A DNA stretch of 63,463 nucleotides from JAAZKO01 sp964432115. Lineage in GTDB: Bacteria > Patescibacteriota > Microgenomatia > UBA1400 > PJMF01. Positions 25,499 through 33,314 of this stretch are shown here, in pieces; positions within the stretch are counted from its first letter, which is position 1; each line of letters opens with the position of its first letter. The notes beneath the pieces are model-generated. The model made no database searches. It saw only the letters and a program-made list of their open reading frames with translations, and was not told where the DNA came from. The position numbers were made by a program, and so were the translations under genes. The DNA is taken from assembly GCA_964432115.1 (NCBI GenBank), contig CAYSMC010000023.1:1-63463 (forward strand). The letters are read 5' to 3'.

Positions 25499-26485
25499 AT
25501 GACAAAACATCAAAGCTTGTTGAAAAAACGTTTTCCAGATATTAATTGGTCTTTTGCCCTACCATTGGCCAAACTTAGTTATTTTAAATTAGGTGGGCCA
25601 GCTGAAATTTTTTATAAAATTGACAATGTTGAGCTCTTAAAGCAAATTTTAAGATTTTGTTATGAGAAAAATATACCTTGGATTATTGTAGGTGGTTTGA
25701 GCAACGTGGTGATAGCTGATGCTGGGGTGCCGGGCTTAGTGTTAGAGATGGCGTGCAAGGGTTTTCAAGTCTTAAAAGACGAGCCTGATAGCGTTTTAAT
25801 CAGGGCTGAAGCTGGGATGAAAACCAGCCAATTGGTGAATAAATCGGCTTATTTAAATGCCACAGGTTTAGAAGGTTTGATCGGAGTACCAGGAACAGTG
25901 GGTGGAGCTATTTATAATAATGCCCATTATTTAGATTTTTTAATCGCTGATTGTGTCCAAGAAATTACAACTTTTCATGTGAAAAACAATAAAGAAATAA
26001 TATTTTCACGTGAAAATGCTAATTTTGCTTATGATCAATCAATTTTTCAAGAGGACAAACAATTGGTAATTTTATCTGCTACTTTTTTCTTAAAAAAAGC
26101 TGATCCAGTTTTGATTAAAGAAAAAATAGCAGCAGCTCAAGCTCGACGTTTAGCAGATCAACCTCTTAATTTACCTAGTTCTGGCTGTATTTTCCAAAAT
26201 CCCCCAAACACTAAACATCTAAAAAAACTCTTTCCCCAATTTGCTAAGCAAGAATTTATTCCAGCAGGTTTTTTAATTGATCGGGCTGGTTTTAAAAATC
26301 AACAAGAGGGAGCTATTGTCGTGAGTGATAAACACGCCGCTTTTCTAGTCAATAAAAGTGAGCAATTGAATATTCCAGCCTCAAGCACTGATTTAAAAAA
26401 ATTGATTAAAAAAATTCAAGCAGAGATAAAAGCTAAATTTCAAGTAGAATTAAAGGAAGAAGTCTTTTATTTAGGTAAAGATTAA
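25499..26485 (+). CDS. murB: UDP-N-acetylenolpyruvoylglucosamine reductase
   Basis: FAD/NADPH enzyme that makes UDP-MurNAc, the second committed step of peptidoglycan synthesis. The 328-residue protein has the FAD-binding motif IVGGLSNVVIAD and the segment GLEGLIGVPGTVGGAIYNNA. The C-terminal domain includes IPAGFLIDRAGFKNQQEGAIVVSDKHAAFLVN. The proton-donor Ser region, normally CGS.F..P or AGS.FKNP, reads SSGCIFQNP, so a Cys occupies the position usually held by the catalytic Ser. The gene is followed by murA after 14 nt. Two parS-like palindromes lie inside the coding sequence. Confidence 0.95.
   Translation: MTKHQSLLKKRFPDINWSFALPLAKLSYFKLGGPAEIFYKIDNVELLKQILRFCYEKNIPWIIVGGLSNVVIADAGVPGLVLEMACKGFQVLKDEPDSVLIRAEAGMKTSQLVNKSAYLNATGLEGLIGVPGTVGGAIYNNAHYLDFLIADCVQEITTFHVKNNKEIIFSRENANFAYDQSIFQEDKQLVILSATFFLKKADPVLIKEKIAAAQARRLADQPLNLPSSGCIFQNPPNTKHLKKLFPQFAKQEFIPAGFLIDRAGFKNQQEGAIVVSDKHAAFLVNKSEQLNIPASSTDLKKLIKKIQAEIKAKFQVELKEEVFYLGKD
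25972..26017. promoter_or_regulatory. two parS-like palindromes inside murB
   Basis: TTTTCATGTGAAAA at 25972-25985 and TTTTCACGTGAAAA at 26003-26016 start 31 bp apart, about three helical turns. The second extends to the perfect 16-bp palindrome ATTTTCACGTGAAAAT (26002-26017) and matches the inner 12 bases of the ParB site consensus TGTTTCACGTGAAACA exactly; the first differs from it by one base. The two lie in different reading frames of murB, so a protein repeat does not explain them. I saw no other TTTCACGTGAAA in the window. parB is encoded at 40862. Confidence 0.6.
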
Positions 26486-26499
26486 TAGAGAAAGTTTAT

Positions 26500-27849
26500 A
26501 TGAGCTCAAATTCTGCGGCCGCTTTTTATATTCAAGGTAATACTCCTCTGCATGGTAGTGTGAGAGTGGGTGGGGCCAAAAATGCCTCATACAAATTGAT
26601 GATTGCTTCGCTTTTGGCTAGCAGTGAAAGTCGATTATTAAATTTACCTGATATCGCGGATGTAGACATGGTTAAAAAAATTATTAATGAGTTGGGTGCT
26701 CGAGCGTATAGTGCTGGCGAGTATACTCTGTTGATTGATCCTCAAAATTTTCGTTTTAGTCACGTTGATGGTCAATATGGTAAACGCTCACGAGCGTCAT
26801 CGTTATTTTTGCCGGTGCTCTTAGCCAAATTTGGTGAAGCAACTATTCCACTGCCCGGTGGAGATCAAATTGGCAAGCGACCTCTTGATCGACATATGCA
26901 TGGTTTAGAAAAAATGGGTGTCGTCTTTGCGCAAAATGGAGATATGTTGGAGGCTAAAATCGCTACCAATAGGCCAAATAAAAGATTAAAAGCTTGTCAT
27001 TATCAATTTGAAAAAAATACTCATACTGGGACAGAAACTTTGATTATGGCAGCGACTTTGGCTGATGGTAAAACTATTTTGGAAAATGCTGCCTTGGAAC
27101 CAGAAATTGATGATTTAATAGCTTTTTTAAATACCATGGGAGCTAAAATTCGTCGTCGTTCTTTTCGTAAAATTGAAATAGAAGGTGTGGAGCGTTTACA
27201 CGGGGCAATCCATCGGGTGATGCCGGATCGTAATGAAGCCGTCAGTTATGCCTGTGCAGCGATTATCACCAGAGGAGATATTGTGGTAGAAAATGCTTTA
27301 CACCAAGACCTAACTGCTTTTTTGGAAAAATTAGATGAAGTTGGTGCTGGTTATGAAATTGGTAGTTATGGAATTCGCTTTTTTTATAAAGGAGCTCTTC
27401 AAGCAACTGATATTGAAACAGAAATTCATCCTGGTTTTATGACTGATTGGCAACCTTTGTTTGCTACTCTACTCTGTCAAGCTCATGGTGAAAGTATCGT
27501 TCATGAAACGGTCATGCAGAGCCGTTTTCAATATGTGGAGCATCTCCGACAAATGGGCGCTACAATTGAATATTTTAATCCAGAAGTAAAACATCCAGAA
27601 AAAGTTTATAATTTTAATTGGTCGGATAATCAAATTAAAGATTTTCACGCTATTAAAATATTTGGTCCAGCTGATTTTCATGGTGGACATTTTACGATTC
27701 ACGATTTACGCGCTGGGGCAACAATTCTATTGGCAGCCATTGCTGCTAAAGGAGAAACTGTTTTAAGCAATGTTGAACAGATTGAGCGTGGTTATCAAAC
27801 TATCGAGCAAAAACTTGTGTCTATGGGAGCTAATATCGAAAGGAAATGA
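26500..27849 (+). CDS. murA: UDP-N-acetylglucosamine 1-carboxyvinyltransferase
   Basis: First committed step of peptidoglycan synthesis: transfers enolpyruvate from PEP to UDP-GlcNAc. The 449-residue protein has the substrate-binding Lys-Asn pair in VGGAKNASYK (Lys27, Asn28) and the two-domain inside-out barrel length. The active-site loop reads LPGGDQIGKRPLD. The residue equivalent to E. coli Cys115, the target of fosfomycin, is Asp122. Cys-to-Asp at this position is known in Mycobacterium tuberculosis and Chlamydia MurA, where it gives intrinsic fosfomycin resistance. It lies between murB and mraY with tight spacing. Confidence 0.96.
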   Translation: MSSNSAAAFYIQGNTPLHGSVRVGGAKNASYKLMIASLLASSESRLLNLPDIADVDMVKKIINELGARAYSAGEYTLLIDPQNFRFSHVDGQYGKRSRASSLFLPVLLAKFGEATIPLPGGDQIGKRPLDRHMHGLEKMGVVFAQNGDMLEAKIATNRPNKRLKACHYQFEKNTHTGTETLIMAATLADGKTILENAALEPEIDDLIAFLNTMGAKIRRRSFRKIEIEGVERLHGAIHRVMPDRNEAVSYACAAIITRGDIVVENALHQDLTAFLEKLDEVGAGYEIGSYGIRFFYKGALQATDIETEIHPGFMTDWQPLFATLLCQAHGESIVHETVMQSRFQYVEHLRQMGATIEYFNPEVKHPEKVYNFNWSDNQIKDFHAIKIFGPADFHGGHFTIHDLRAGATILLAAIAAKGETVLSNVEQIERGYQTIEQKLVSMGANIERK

Positions 27850-27850
27850 G

Positions 27851-28894
27851 ATGGGATCAATAGTTTTATTTTTAGGAATTTTATTATTCTCTTTTATTTT
27901 AACTAGTATGGCCGTAGTGCCTTTTATCAATTTACTGTACCGATTAAAATTTCGTCGAGCTCAGCAAGAAACTAAAGACGCTTTTGGTAAAAGAACACCA
28001 ATTTTTGATAAATTTCACAAACAAAAAGCCGGCGTACCCGTTGGCGGGGGTTTGTTAATTGTGTTAGTGGTCTCAGTTTTGTTTGCATTAATGATTCCCT
28101 TGCTCAATTATTTTGGTATTGAAGTAACTTCGATACATCAAAATAATCAAGTTGAGATTAATGTTTTATTTTTTACTTTTTTATCTTTTGCTATTTTGGG
28201 TTTATATGATGATCTTAAAAAATTTTTTACTTTTGAAAAAAATAAATTTTTTGGTTTGAGGCTAAGACAAAAATTAATATTACAAATAATTCTAGCTTTA
28301 ATTATTGCCAGCATGTTGTATTTTCAACTGGGCATTTCAATTTTACACATTCCGTTTATTGGCACTTTTGAACTGGGTTGGGCTTATATTCCTTTTGCTT
28401 GTTTTGTAATTGTTGCTTTTACCAATGCCGTTAATATTACTGATGGTTTGGATGGTTTAGCTTCTGGCCTATTGATGGTAGGTTTGTTTGGTTTGTGGAT
28501 ATTATCTTCGAGTATTTTGGACATACCTTTATCAGTCTTTATTGCTTTGTGGTTAGGCTCTTTAATTTCTTTACTTTATTTTAATATTTTTCCCGCTCGC
28601 CTATTTATGGGTGATGTCGGTTCATTGGCCTTTGGCGCGACTTTAGCGGTCATAGGTTTGTTGTTAGGAAAAATTTTTACCTTATTAATTATTGGTTTTA
28701 TTTTTGTTTTGGAAATCATGAGTACACTGTTACAACTTCTATCTAAAAAATATTTTAAAAGAAAGATTTTACCAGCCGCACCTTTGCATTTAACTTTGCA
28801 AGAACATGGTTGGGATGAACCAAAAATTGTGCAACGGGCCTGGTTAATACAAATTATGCTAACCCTATTTGGATTGTGGTTGGCTTTTATTTAA
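27851..28894 (+). CDS. mraY: phospho-MurNAc-pentapeptide transferase
   Basis: Makes lipid I by linking phospho-MurNAc-pentapeptide to undecaprenyl phosphate. From the ATG at 27851, one base after the murA stop, the product has 347 residues and about ten membrane helices. The family motifs are visible: an early KAGVPVGGGLLIV (normally K.GTPTMGG), LGLYDDLKK with the Asp pair, FTNAVNITDGLDGLASG, and GDVGSLAFGA. The GTPTMGG motif has become GVPVGGG. The His-rich loop (HLTLQEHGWDEPKI) is present in the form typical of the family. Confidence 0.95.
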   Translation: MGSIVLFLGILLFSFILTSMAVVPFINLLYRLKFRRAQQETKDAFGKRTPIFDKFHKQKAGVPVGGGLLIVLVVSVLFALMIPLLNYFGIEVTSIHQNNQVEINVLFFTFLSFAILGLYDDLKKFFTFEKNKFFGLRLRQKLILQIILALIIASMLYFQLGISILHIPFIGTFELGWAYIPFACFVIVAFTNAVNITDGLDGLASGLLMVGLFGLWILSSSILDIPLSVFIALWLGSLISLLYFNIFPARLFMGDVGSLAFGATLAVIGLLLGKIFTLLIIGFIFVLEIMSTLLQLLSKKYFKRKILPAAPLHLTLQEHGWDEPKIVQRAWLIQIMLTLFGLWLAFI

Positions 28895-28902
28895 ACGATT
28901 CG

Positions 28903-29979
28903 ATGTTAAAAGCAAATTGGCAATTTATTATATTAGTTTTAATTTTGTCTTTTACTGGTTTATTTTTTTTATTTGAAACCTCCGCCGTTCAAAGTGTGAA
29001 ATTTTTTAATCCACCCTATCATTTCGTGACTCAGCAAGCTAAGTGGTTAGCTCTGTCTTTGTTTTTAGCGACTATCACTTGTTTTCTCAATTTAAAATTA
29101 TTACAAAGATTGGCTTCAATTTTTTATTTTTTTGCTTTAATTTTATTAGCTTTACCGTTGATTCCTGGTCTCGGCATGACTTTAAATGGTGCTAGTCGCT
29201 GGATTAATGTTTTTAATTACAGCTTTCAGCCGGTTGAAATTTTTAAATTCTTTTTCATTAATTTTTATGCCAATTTATTAGCTAAGAAAACTAATCTTGC
29301 CAGCTTTGTCTTTTTTTTAATTTGGCCAAGTTTAATTTTGCTATTGCAACCAGACTTTGGGTCTCTATTGGTGTTGTTGTTTAGTGCAATGATTATGTAT
29401 TTTTTATCTGGTGTTGATTTTAAAATTTTCTCTCTGTTAGTGGTGGGATTGGTAATCTTAGCACTAGTAGCCATTTTATTAATTCCCTATCGTCGTGAAC
29501 GTCTATTAAGTTTTATTAAAAGAGACGTAGATGTTCAAGCAGAAGCCTATCATAGCCACCAGGTTTTATTAGCTTTAGGTGCTGGTTCTTGGTTTGGTCG
29601 AGGCATTGGTAACTCTCAACAAAAATATGCTTATGTGCCTGAAGCCAGTAGTGATTCAATTTTTGCTATTATTGCCGAAGAAATGGGTTTTATTGGATCG
29701 TCAATTATTATTTTGATGTTTGCTGCTTATTTCTTTTTTGCGGAAAGGATGATTAAAGATCAAAAGTTGAGTAAAGACCAGTTTTTATTATTCTATGGCA
29801 TATTAGCTTGGATTGTCGCTCAATTATTGTTTAATTTGGGAGCAGTAGTGGCTCTATTGCCATTGAGCGGGATGCCGTTGCCATTTTTTTCGCAGGGTGG
29901 TTCTGCTCTATTGAGTGTTTTTTTTGTGAGTGCGATTTTACTCAATATTAGTAAAAGCAATAGCAAAATGTTAAGATAA
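28903..29979 (+). CDS. ftsW: SEDS peptidoglycan polymerase FtsW
   Basis: Septal peptidoglycan glycosyltransferase working with FtsI. The protein has 358 residues from the ATG at 28903, ten predicted membrane helices, the NGASRWINV motif, and the end motif PLSGMPLPFFSQGGSALLS typical of SEDS proteins. An in-frame GTG at 28876 would overlap mraY and is not preferred. Its place between mraY and murG marks it as FtsW rather than RodA. A second SEDS gene lies at 37839. Confidence 0.93.
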   Translation: MLKANWQFIILVLILSFTGLFFLFETSAVQSVKFFNPPYHFVTQQAKWLALSLFLATITCFLNLKLLQRLASIFYFFALILLALPLIPGLGMTLNGASRWINVFNYSFQPVEIFKFFFINFYANLLAKKTNLASFVFFLIWPSLILLLQPDFGSLLVLLFSAMIMYFLSGVDFKIFSLLVVGLVILALVAILLIPYRRERLLSFIKRDVDVQAEAYHSHQVLLALGAGSWFGRGIGNSQQKYAYVPEASSDSIFAIIAEEMGFIGSSIIILMFAAYFFFAERMIKDQKLSKDQFLLFYGILAWIVAQLLFNLGAVVALLPLSGMPLPFFSQGGSALLSVFFVSAILLNISKSNSKMLR

Positions 29980-29983
29980 AATT

Positions 29984-31099
29984 ATGAAAATTTTCTTAAC
30001 TGGAGCTCATTTGACTCCAGCATTGGCCATGATTGATTATATTCAGGCCTATCACCCCAAAGATCAATTGGTTTTTCTTGGTCGTTTGTATAGTCAAGAA
30101 CGATTGAAACAAAAGGCAGTTGAAGAGCTAGAAATTAAAAAAAGAGGGGTTAAATTTATTCCTTTTGCAGCAGTGAAATTTGTTAATTCTTCTTTTATTG
30201 ATTTGTGTTTGGCCTTTACTTTCCCCAAAACTGTGAGTAAAGCCAAGAAAATTTTACTTCAAGAGAAACCGGATGTTTTATTATCTTTTGGTTCTTATCT
30301 AGCTGTTCCATTTGTCTTGGCGGCTAAAAAGTTAAGAATTCCTGTAGTCACTCATGAACAAACAGTGGCGATGGGTAAGGCTAATCAATTTATTGCCAAT
30401 TTAGCTGATAAAGTAGCCATTTCTTTTCCTCAGACTAGTCAATATTTAAAAAAAGAGAATTACTATTTAACCGGCAATCCGGTTCGTCAATCTTTATTTA
30501 ATAAAAATTTAAAAAAACCCAATTATTTAACAAACGACTTGGATCATATGATTTTGATTATGGGTGGCAACCAGGGTTCTTTTGTGATTAATAATTTGTT
30601 GAAATTAATACTGAAAGAATTATTAGCAGATTTTACTGTAATTCATCAATGCGGGCGCGCCAATACCTTGAAAAATTATCCTGCTGAATTGTTAAAAATT
30701 AAGAAAAATCTACCAAAAAAATTGCAAAATCGTTATTTTATTAGAGAATGGATGGAAGAAGAAGAATTGTTTTGGCTTTATCAGCAAGCAGATTTTGTTA
30801 TTAGCAGAGCTGGAGCTAACACGGTTTTAGAATTATGTTTGGTAGCTTTACCGGCTATTTTGATTCCCCTACCCAACACTCACAATAACGAACAAATGTT
30901 AAATGCCCAAATGATGGTTAAAGCTGGTGGAGCAATTATCATTGATCAAAAAGATTTAAGCACTAAAAGATTATTAGTCGCAGTTAAAACTATGCAAAAA
31001 CGCAGGCAAGCAATGCGGCAAAATTTAGCTAAGCAGAAATTTTATCAAGAAGCAGAACCAAAAATTTATCAATTATTAAGTGATGTCTGTCAACACTAA
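29984..31099 (+). CDS. murG: UDP-GlcNAc:lipid I N-acetylglucosaminyltransferase
   Basis: Makes lipid II from lipid I at the inner membrane face. The 371-residue GT28 protein has the donor-side motifs ILIMGGNQGSFVINNL (about 187-202), FVISRAGANTVLELCLVALPAILIPLP and NNEQMLNAQMM. The acceptor-side glycine loop, usually GGTGGHxxPA, is reduced to LTGAHLTPALA, keeping the His but losing three glycines. The position between ftsW and the ftsQ-like gene supports MurG. The 3' end overlaps the next gene by 17 nt. Confidence 0.92.
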   Translation: MKIFLTGAHLTPALAMIDYIQAYHPKDQLVFLGRLYSQERLKQKAVEELEIKKRGVKFIPFAAVKFVNSSFIDLCLAFTFPKTVSKAKKILLQEKPDVLLSFGSYLAVPFVLAAKKLRIPVVTHEQTVAMGKANQFIANLADKVAISFPQTSQYLKKENYYLTGNPVRQSLFNKNLKKPNYLTNDLDHMILIMGGNQGSFVINNLLKLILKELLADFTVIHQCGRANTLKNYPAELLKIKKNLPKKLQNRYFIREWMEEEELFWLYQQADFVISRAGANTVLELCLVALPAILIPLPNTHNNEQMLNAQMMVKAGGAIIIDQKDLSTKRLLVAVKTMQKRRQAMRQNLAKQKFYQEAEPKIYQLLSDVCQH

Positions 31100-31835
31100 A
31101 AAATACTTTAACTATCTTTACTTTTTTTTGACATTTAGTATTACCACTTTTGTATTAATTTTGACCTTAAGAGTTAAAAGAGTTGAATGTCATCAGAGTG
31201 ATTCTGACAGTCAAGATTTAGTTAGTGTTTGTCAGGAATTAAAAACGGATTTTTTAGGCAAATCGCTAATTTTTTATAATTTTGCTGAAGCAGATGTTTG
31301 GCAGAAATTGGCTCAAAGCGCCGATTATCAAGAGCTTTATCAGTTATCATTTTTAGAAAAACAAGCACCCAACACTTTAATTTTACATTTAGACAGTAAA
31401 TTGCCAGATTATCGCTTGATTATTATTAATGATAGTCAACAAGAACAAAGTTATATTTTAAATCAAAACAATCATTTAAAAAAAGATCAGGGGCAAGTAG
31501 CTCTTTTTGAAATTCTTTATCAAGGTCGAGCAGAGATTTTGAGTAAAAATAAACACTATTTAGAAGAGAATTATCATCAATTTTTTTTGAGTTTAAAGAA
31601 TAATTTAGATCATTATCAGATTGAGGCAAAAAGATTGTTGTGGCAAGCAGATGATCTCTTAGAACTTGATTTGGGAAAATCGTGGTTAGTCATTTTGGAT
31701 CAAGACATAAATCCAGAACAAACAATACAAAACTTATCATTAATTTTACTTGACAAGGAAGTGCTAACTGAAATTGAAAAGCAAGGATTTTTGGATATGC
31801 GTTTTAATTTACCAGTTATCAGAGAACAAATATAG
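31083..31835 (+). CDS. ftsQ: probable division protein FtsQ/DivIB
   Basis: The 250-residue protein has a short cytoplasmic tail, one membrane helix (about 10-28, YLYFFLTFSITTFVLILTL) and an extracytoplasmic region. FLGKSLIFYNF may be the end of a POTRA domain, and the last part (EIEKQGFLDMRFNLPVIRE) resembles the DLR-type end of FtsQ. Overall similarity to FtsQ is weak, so the call rests on topology and position between murG and ftsA. The ATG at 31083 sits inside the murG 3' end; a GTG at 31080 is an alternative. Confidence 0.7.
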   Translation: MSVNTKKYFNYLYFFLTFSITTFVLILTLRVKRVECHQSDSDSQDLVSVCQELKTDFLGKSLIFYNFAEADVWQKLAQSADYQELYQLSFLEKQAPNTLILHLDSKLPDYRLIIINDSQQEQSYILNQNNHLKKDQGQVALFEILYQGRAEILSKNKHYLEENYHQFFLSLKNNLDHYQIEAKRLLWQADDLLELDLGKSWLVILDQDINPEQTIQNLSLILLDKEVLTEIEKQGFLDMRFNLPVIREQI

Positions 31836-31849
31836 ATAGCTTTTTGTTC

Positions 31850-31878
31850 TCGACAGTGTTAAGTAAATTCTGTATGAT
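31850..31878 (+). promoter_or_regulatory. candidate promoter of ftsA
   Basis: TCGACA (31850-31855), 17 bases, TATGAT (31873-31878). The start would be about 8 nt before the ftsA ATG at 31893. It lies in the 57-nt gap after the ftsQ-like gene. Confidence 0.45.
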
Positions 31879-31892
31879 GAAAGTTAATTAAT

Positions 31893-33212
31893 ATGAGTAA
31901 AGGTAATATCATCAGCGCTATTGATTTAGGTACTGACAAATGTGTTACTTTGATTGCTAAAGTTAATGAGTTAAATAAATTAGAAGTCTTAGGTTTTAGC
32001 GTTGTGCCTTCTCGCGGAGTGAGACGTAGTACGATTGTTAATTTAGAAGAAGCTTTAAGTACCGTTGGCCAAAGTTTAGATGCTGCCGAAAGAATGGCGG
32101 GTTTGGCAGTGAAAAATGTGATTTTATCACTTTCAGGTGTTTATATTCGCTATAAAAACTCTAAAGGTGTGGTGCCAGTTTCATCACCAAATCAGGAAAT
32201 TTCCTCTCTAGATGTGGATCGAGTGATTGAAGCAGCCAGAGCAATTTCTCTACCAAGTGAGCGAGAAATTATTCACGTTATTCCCAAAGATTTTAAAGTT
32301 GATTCCCAAGAAGGAATTAAGGATCCGGTGGGGATGATGGGAGTGCGTTTGGAATCTGAAACACACATTATTACTGGTTTATCTACCAGTTTACGCAATT
32401 TTGAAAAATGTATGGCTGATTTAGGTTTAAATGTTGATGCTTTTGTTTTTTCTGCCCTGTCAGCGAGTGAAGTGGCCTTAACTGAAACAGAAAAAGAATT
32501 GGGAGCAGTGTTGGTAGATATTGGAGCTGGTACTACTAGTATTTGTGCCTATGTTGAAGGAGTTTTGGAATTTTCTGCCGTGATTCCGGTCGGAGCAAAA
32601 TATATTACTCAGGATATCGCTTCAGGATTGCGGATTTCTCTAGAAGACGCTGAAAAACTCAAACTTTATTTGAGTAGCGACGAAGAGGTTAGGTTAGTGC
32701 CATTACCAGGAGAATCAAAAGCTGAATTTACTAAACGCAAAAAAAAGTTCGATTTATTAGATGCTGAAAAAATTGGGATTAGCAATCATGACCCAATTTC
32801 TCGGAAGTTTGTTACTGACGTAGTAATGGAACCACGAATCAAGGAAATTTTTACTTTGGTTTTAGAAGAATTGGCCAAAGCGGGCCTGCTGGATGGTAAT
32901 AAATTACCAGCCGGAATAGTAGTGACTGGTGGTGGAGCACTGACTTATAATTTGGTCGATGTTGCTAGATATGTGAGTAAAATGTCAGTTAGATTGGCGA
33001 AACCGAGTAATTTTTTAGGTTTAACAGACGACATTAAACAAGTGAATTTTGCTGTTGCACTAGGTTTGTTGGCCTACGCCAAGCGTCAGGGCAATATCGG
33101 AGCCGCTAGTGGTGGCGAGCTTTCTCTAAATTTAAAGAAGATGTTACCGACACAGTTTTTATCAGGAGTTTTGGAAAAAATTAAATCTTTATTTAAGAAA
33201 ATTTTTCCATAA
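31893..33212 (+). CDS. ftsA: cell division protein FtsA
   Basis: Actin-like ATPase that tethers FtsZ filaments to the membrane. The 439-residue protein starts with the phosphate-1 motif ISAIDLGTDKCVTLIA. It has the SHS2 (1C) domain, phosphate-2 segment GAVLVDIGAGTTSICAY (about 207-223) and the adenosine motif IVVTGGGALTYNL (about 344-356). The C-terminal segment SGVLEKIKSLFKKIFP is an amphipathic helix of the kind that inserts in the membrane. It lies just upstream of ftsZ. Confidence 0.97.
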   Translation: MSKGNIISAIDLGTDKCVTLIAKVNELNKLEVLGFSVVPSRGVRRSTIVNLEEALSTVGQSLDAAERMAGLAVKNVILSLSGVYIRYKNSKGVVPVSSPNQEISSLDVDRVIEAARAISLPSEREIIHVIPKDFKVDSQEGIKDPVGMMGVRLESETHIITGLSTSLRNFEKCMADLGLNVDAFVFSALSASEVALTETEKELGAVLVDIGAGTTSICAYVEGVLEFSAVIPVGAKYITQDIASGLRISLEDAEKLKLYLSSDEEVRLVPLPGESKAEFTKRKKKFDLLDAEKIGISNHDPISRKFVTDVVMEPRIKEIFTLVLEELAKAGLLDGNKLPAGIVVTGGGALTYNLVDVARYVSKMSVRLAKPSNFLGLTDDIKQVNFAVALGLLAYAKRQGNIGAASGGELSLNLKKMLPTQFLSGVLEKIKSLFKKIFP

Positions 33213-33253
33213 TTGATTTTTTATAAAAAGCGCTATTTACTAGTTTACTTTTA

Positions 33254-33262
33254 TGCTAAAAT
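33254..33262 (+). promoter_or_regulatory. extended -10 element before ftsZ
   Basis: TGCTAAAAT has both the TGN extension and a -10 box. Two TTTACT hexamers lie upstream (33236 and 33244), neither at ideal spacing. A start near 33269 would give ftsZ a leader of about 46 nt. Confidence 0.35.
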
Positions 33263-33314
33263 CAGGTAATTTGATTGTGATAGTTTGATATAAATAATAG
33301 CTATATAAGAACCT

